Notes under the pieces: model-generated
Database searches by the model: none
Told to the model about the DNA's origin: nothing
Seen by the model: the letters and a program-made list of their open reading frames with translations, nothing else
Source: an uncultured Eubacteriales bacterium
Lineage (GTDB): Bacteria; Bacillota; Clostridia; Christensenellales; UBA1242
NCBI GenBank assembly: GCA_900556185.1
Contig: USNN01000036.1
Coordinates: 1 to 9,185 of the forward strand
Reading direction: 5' to 3'
Length of the DNA stretch: 9,185 nucleotides
Position numbers and translations under genes: made by a program
In this document: one piece after another, positions 6,401 to 9,185 of the stretch
Numbering within the stretch: position 1 is the first letter of the stretch
How the letters are laid out: every line of letters begins with the position of its first letter

Positions 6401-7471
6401 TTGCTAAGTGATAGAAAGAAAAAAATATTAAAAGCAATTGTAAGTGAAAATTTGGACCACCCACAAGAAGTGTCTAGCAAAGAACTGCATGACAAATATT
6501 TTAAAGATGTATCAAGTGCAACTATTCGTAATGACCTAGTGGCACTAGAAGAAATGGGGTATTTGTTTCAGCCACATACCAGTGCGGGCAGAGTTCCAAC
6601 GGCAGAAGGCTTTAAAAAATATATAACTGAACTTATGCCAGAACGAAAACTAACTAAGCAAGAAGTTGAAGAATTAAAAAGCAAGTTTAATTCTAAAATT
6701 GATGGCGTTGAAGAACTGGCGCAAGTGGTAGCCGAAAGTTTGTCTAGTTTAACAGATTATGCAAGTGTTGTGTATGTAGATGAATTAATTAGAGCAGTTG
6801 TTGAAGATGTTAAGGTTGTCAGATTGTATGACAGGACGGCACTTGTAATCTTGGTTACCGATATAGGAGTAATTAAAGATATCACAATTACTATCAGTTC
6901 TGGTCTAACCGACATAGATTTACTTAGTGCAAGTAGATTTATAACCGAAATAACTAAGGGGTTAGAAATTGGTGAACTACTAGACAAGTCATTCATAAAC
7001 GGCAAGATTGAACTACTAGCAGATGATTACCGAGAGTTGTTTGGAACAATTATAGAGGCTTTAAACAATCGTGAGCAAAAGAAAATTGTTAAAGTAGAGG
7101 GGGCAAGCAATTTGCTTAGCCATGATGAGTTTAAAAAGCCAGAAGTTGCTTTGCAGGCAATTAAAATGTTTGAGACCAAAGAGTGTTTGGTTCCACTAGT
7201 AAGAACGGGTAATGACCTAGAAATTTCAATTAAAGTTGGTGAAGATGAAAATAATAATTGTTCAGTAGTTAGTGCCGATTATAAAATTAATGGCAAGTCG
7301 GTTGGCACGGCTGGGGTTGTTGGTCCAATACGCATGGACTATGCTAAAGCAGTCAGCGTCTTGAAGCAAGTTAATTCAGTAATTGCTGAAGAATTTAACA
7401 AAAGTCCACAGAGTAAGCCAAAAGGAGTGAATTATGGAAAACGAAGAAAATGGCAAAATAGACAAAAATGA
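6401..7471 (+). CDS. hrcA: Heat-inducible transcription repressor HrcA
   Basis: HrcA, 356 residues from the TTG at 6401. TGGAGG (6387-6392) is eight bases upstream of that TTG, whereas the in-frame ATG at 6380 has no ribosome binding site, and MLSDRKKKILKAIV matches the usual HrcA beginning. The N-terminal winged helix has ATIRNDLVALEEMGYL (40-55) and the signature SAGRVPT (61-67). A GAF-like dimerisation domain follows, and the usual GPxRMDY motif lies near 308-314. HrcA binds CIRCE as a dimer and is kept active by chaperonin GroEL in studied species, linking repression to folding load. A basic tail of about 24 residues (333-356) extends beyond the typical HrcA end, and its coding sequence overlaps grpE by 38 bases. 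Confidence 0.95.
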   Translation: MLSDRKKKILKAIVSENLDHPQEVSSKELHDKYFKDVSSATIRNDLVALEEMGYLFQPHTSAGRVPTAEGFKKYITELMPERKLTKQEVEELKSKFNSKIDGVEELAQVVAESLSSLTDYASVVYVDELIRAVVEDVKVVRLYDRTALVILVTDIGVIKDITITISSGLTDIDLLSASRFITEITKGLEIGELLDKSFINGKIELLADDYRELFGTIIEALNNREQKKIVKVEGASNLLSHDEFKKPEVALQAIKMFETKECLVPLVRTGNDLEISIKVGEDENNNCSVVSADYKINGKSVGTAGVVGPIRMDYAKAVSVLKQVNSVIAEEFNKSPQSKPKGVNYGKRRKWQNRQK

Positions 7472-8009
7472 AGAAAAAGATTCTAAAAAGTCGGTTAAAG
7501 AACGATTTAAGGAACTTTCAGAAGAACACGAAAAGTTTAAAGCAGACTACAACCGTATGAAAGAAGAACTAAAGCTTGCTAAAGATGCAACTAAAGAAAG
7601 TATGGAAATGGTAAAAAACTTTAAACTAGATGTAGACCGAATAAAAGAGAGAAGTGAAGAACTAAACAATCAATTGCATGAAAAAATTACAATGGAGGTA
7701 ATAGGAAAAATATTGCCAACATTAGATAATTTTGAAAATGCAATACGCCATATGGCTGAAGGTTCGCAAGAAAAGAAGGGTTGTGAAATGATATACAATG
7801 CCCTAATTAAGCAACTAGAAGACCTAGATGTAAAACAAATTACTTGCACTGCTGGGGTATTCGACCCAGGCAAGATGGAAGCAATTAGCATAGTTCCAAC
7901 AGATAAACCAGAATTGGTTGGCACCGTAGCAAAGGTGTTAAGTAATGGCTACTATTACTATCCAACTGATAATGTAATAAGATACACACAAGTAGCAGTA
8001 TTTAAATAA
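7434..8009 (+). CDS. grpE: GrpE, nucleotide exchange factor for DnaK
   Basis: A 191-residue GrpE, normal length. It is the cytoplasmic dimeric co-chaperone that releases ADP from DnaK. A charged N-terminal region (1-20) leads into the long dimerising helix (about 21-90), then LPTLDNFENAIRH (94-106), and the beta-domain with GVFDP (141-145) and a C-terminal NGYYYYPTDNVIRYTQVAVF. In the usual FDPxxHEA motif the His is replaced by Met148. The ATG is preceded by AGGAG at a seven-base distance. It begins 38 bases before the hrcA stop, in a different frame, so translation is probably coupled to hrcA. dnaK follows after 29 bases. Confidence 0.95.
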   Translation: MENEENGKIDKNEEKDSKKSVKERFKELSEEHEKFKADYNRMKEELKLAKDATKESMEMVKNFKLDVDRIKERSEELNNQLHEKITMEVIGKILPTLDNFENAIRHMAEGSQEKKGCEMIYNALIKQLEDLDVKQITCTAGVFDPGKMEAISIVPTDKPELVGTVAKVLSNGYYYYPTDNVIRYTQVAVFK

Positions 8010-8038
8010 AGTAAATTAATTAAAGGAGATTATATATT

Positions 8039-9185
8039 ATGGGAAAAATTATAGGTATCGACCTTGGGACAACTAACTCATGTGTCGCAGTAATGGAAGG
8101 GGGCGACCCAGTTGTAATTCCTAACGCAGAAGGAAGCAGAACAACACCTAGTGTTGTAGGCTTTAATAAAGATGGAGATAGACTAGTAGGTCAAGTCGCT
8201 AAGCGTCAAGCAATAGCAAACGCAGAAAACACCGTTATTTCAATTAAAAGAGATATGGGTTCTAATAAAAAGGTTCATGTTGGTGGTAAAGACTATTCAC
8301 CACAAGAGATTTCTGCAATGATTCTTGGTAAATTAAAAGCAGATGCAGAAAAGTATTTAGGTCAAAAAATTGAAAAGGCAGTTATTACTGTTCCTGCATA
8401 CTTTACAGATGCACAACGTCAAGCAACAAAAGATGCTGGTAAAATTGCGGGTCTAGAAGTTCTAAGAATTATTAACGAACCAACAGCAGCCGCTCTAGCA
8501 TATGGTATAGATAAAAGCGATGCAAGTGGTCATAAAATTCTAGTATACGACCTTGGTGGTGGTACATTTGATATTTCTGTTCTAGAAATTAGTGATGGCG
8601 TATTCCAAGTTCTTGCTACCGCTGGTAACAACCGTCTTGGTGGTGATGACTTTGATGACAGAATTATTGGTTACTGCTTGGATGAATTTAAAAAGGCAGA
8701 AGGTATAGACCTTAAAAATGATAAAATGGCTATGCAAAGACTTAAAGAAGCAGCTGAAAAAGCAAAAATTGAACTTTCTGGCTGTGGCACAACCACAATT
8801 AGTTTGCCATTTATAACAGCAGATAGCAATGGTCCAAAACACCTAGAAGTAGAACTTACAAAGTCTAAATTCGAAAGTTTGATATCTGACCTTGTTGAAC
8901 AAACAATCACATTAACTAAAAAAGCATTAAGCGATGCAAAACTAGACAAAAACGATGTAGAAAAAATCTTAATGGTAGGTGGTTCTACTCGTGTGCCTCT
9001 AGTATACGAAGAAGTTAAAAAGTTTATCGGCAAAGACCCATTTAAGGGTATTAACCCAGATGAATGTGTTGCTATGGGTGCTGCTATTCAAGGTGGCGTT
9101 CTTGGTGGCGACGTTAAAGATGTATTGCTACTAGATGTTACTCCATTGTCTTTGGGTATTGAAACTATGGGTGGTGTATTCACAA
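8039..9185 (+). CDS. dnaK: Chaperone protein DnaK (Hsp70), 3' end cut by window edge
   Basis: The first 382 residues of DnaK, covering the whole ATPase domain and the start of the linker region; the substrate-binding domain is outside the window. Motifs: IGIDLGTTNS (5-14), Lys70, ITVPAYF (116-122), INEPTAAALAYG (145-156), YDLGGGTFD (170-178), GGDDFD (201-206), GGSTRVP (314-320) and VLLLDVTPLSLGIET (362-376). Between Lys70 and SPQEIS the sequence is much shorter than in E. coli DnaK, the known Gram-positive deletion, which supports a Bacillota origin. AAGGAG lies ten bases before the ATG. Codon choice looks shifted (many GGT, GTT, GCT, CGT), as expected for a highly expressed gene. DnaK folds proteins with GrpE and DnaJ; dnaJ probably follows. 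Confidence 0.98.
   Translation, partial: MGKIIGIDLGTTNSCVAVMEGGDPVVIPNAEGSRTTPSVVGFNKDGDRLVGQVAKRQAIANAENTVISIKRDMGSNKKVHVGGKDYSPQEISAMILGKLKADAEKYLGQKIEKAVITVPAYFTDAQRQATKDAGKIAGLEVLRIINEPTAAALAYGIDKSDASGHKILVYDLGGGTFDISVLEISDGVFQVLATAGNNRLGGDDFDDRIIGYCLDEFKKAEGIDLKNDKMAMQRLKEAAEKAKIELSGCGTTTISLPFITADSNGPKHLEVELTKSKFESLISDLVEQTITLTKKALSDAKLDKNDVEKILMVGGSTRVPLVYEEVKKFIGKDPFKGINPDECVAMGAAIQGGVLGGDVKDVLLLDVTPLSLGIETMGGVFT

Noticed and set aside
8582..9033. Minus-strand open frames opposite dnaK
   Set aside because: They are shadows of dnaK, whose ATPase motifs are continuous in the plus-strand frame across this stretch.

Overview
The window is an AT-rich piece of what looks like a Bacillota (Firmicutes) chromosome, probably an uncultured Clostridia-type anaerobe. 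Four things point that way: the gene order lepA-hemW-hrcA-grpE-dnaK, a CIRCE operator in front of hrcA, strong GGAGG-type ribosome binding sites, and a DnaK that lacks the extra ATPase-domain segment found in Gram-negative DnaK. The standard genetic code is used (TAA, TAG and TGA all serve as stops). The genus cannot be named from sequence alone.

Left part, minus strand (1-2222): a tightly packed operon of four genes for soluble, helix-rich proteins of about 204-216 residues. The fourth runs off the window edge. Neighbouring genes overlap by 8, 8 and 11 bases, and each downstream ribosome binding site lies inside the end of the gene before it. The proteins match no family I recognise. They share a collinear layout (N-terminal LS motif, long helix, mid-protein break, long helix, C-terminal hydrophobic motif), so they look like diverged tandem paralogues. 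A consensus sigma-A promoter drives them (minus strand, 2287-2260).

Middle (2316-3143), minus strand: a glycerophosphodiester phosphodiesterase-like gene with its own promoter, a possible leader attenuator and a terminator. Both glutamates expected to bind the catalytic metal appear to be replaced, so it may be a pseudoenzyme or have changed chemistry.

Right part, plus strand (3220-9185): lepA (translation factor EF4) and hemW (radical-SAM heme chaperone family) form one unit ending in a terminator. After it comes the heat-shock operon hrcA-grpE-dnaK. Its promoter is TTGACA-17-TATAAT, with three phased A-tracts upstream and a CIRCE operator over the start of transcription. HrcA would repress its own operon by binding CIRCE; GrpE and DnaK are the nucleotide exchange factor and the Hsp70. 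dnaK is cut by the window end, and dnaJ would be expected next. No stretch longer than 300 bases lacks a gene. I saw no RNA genes, mobile elements or CRISPR arrays.
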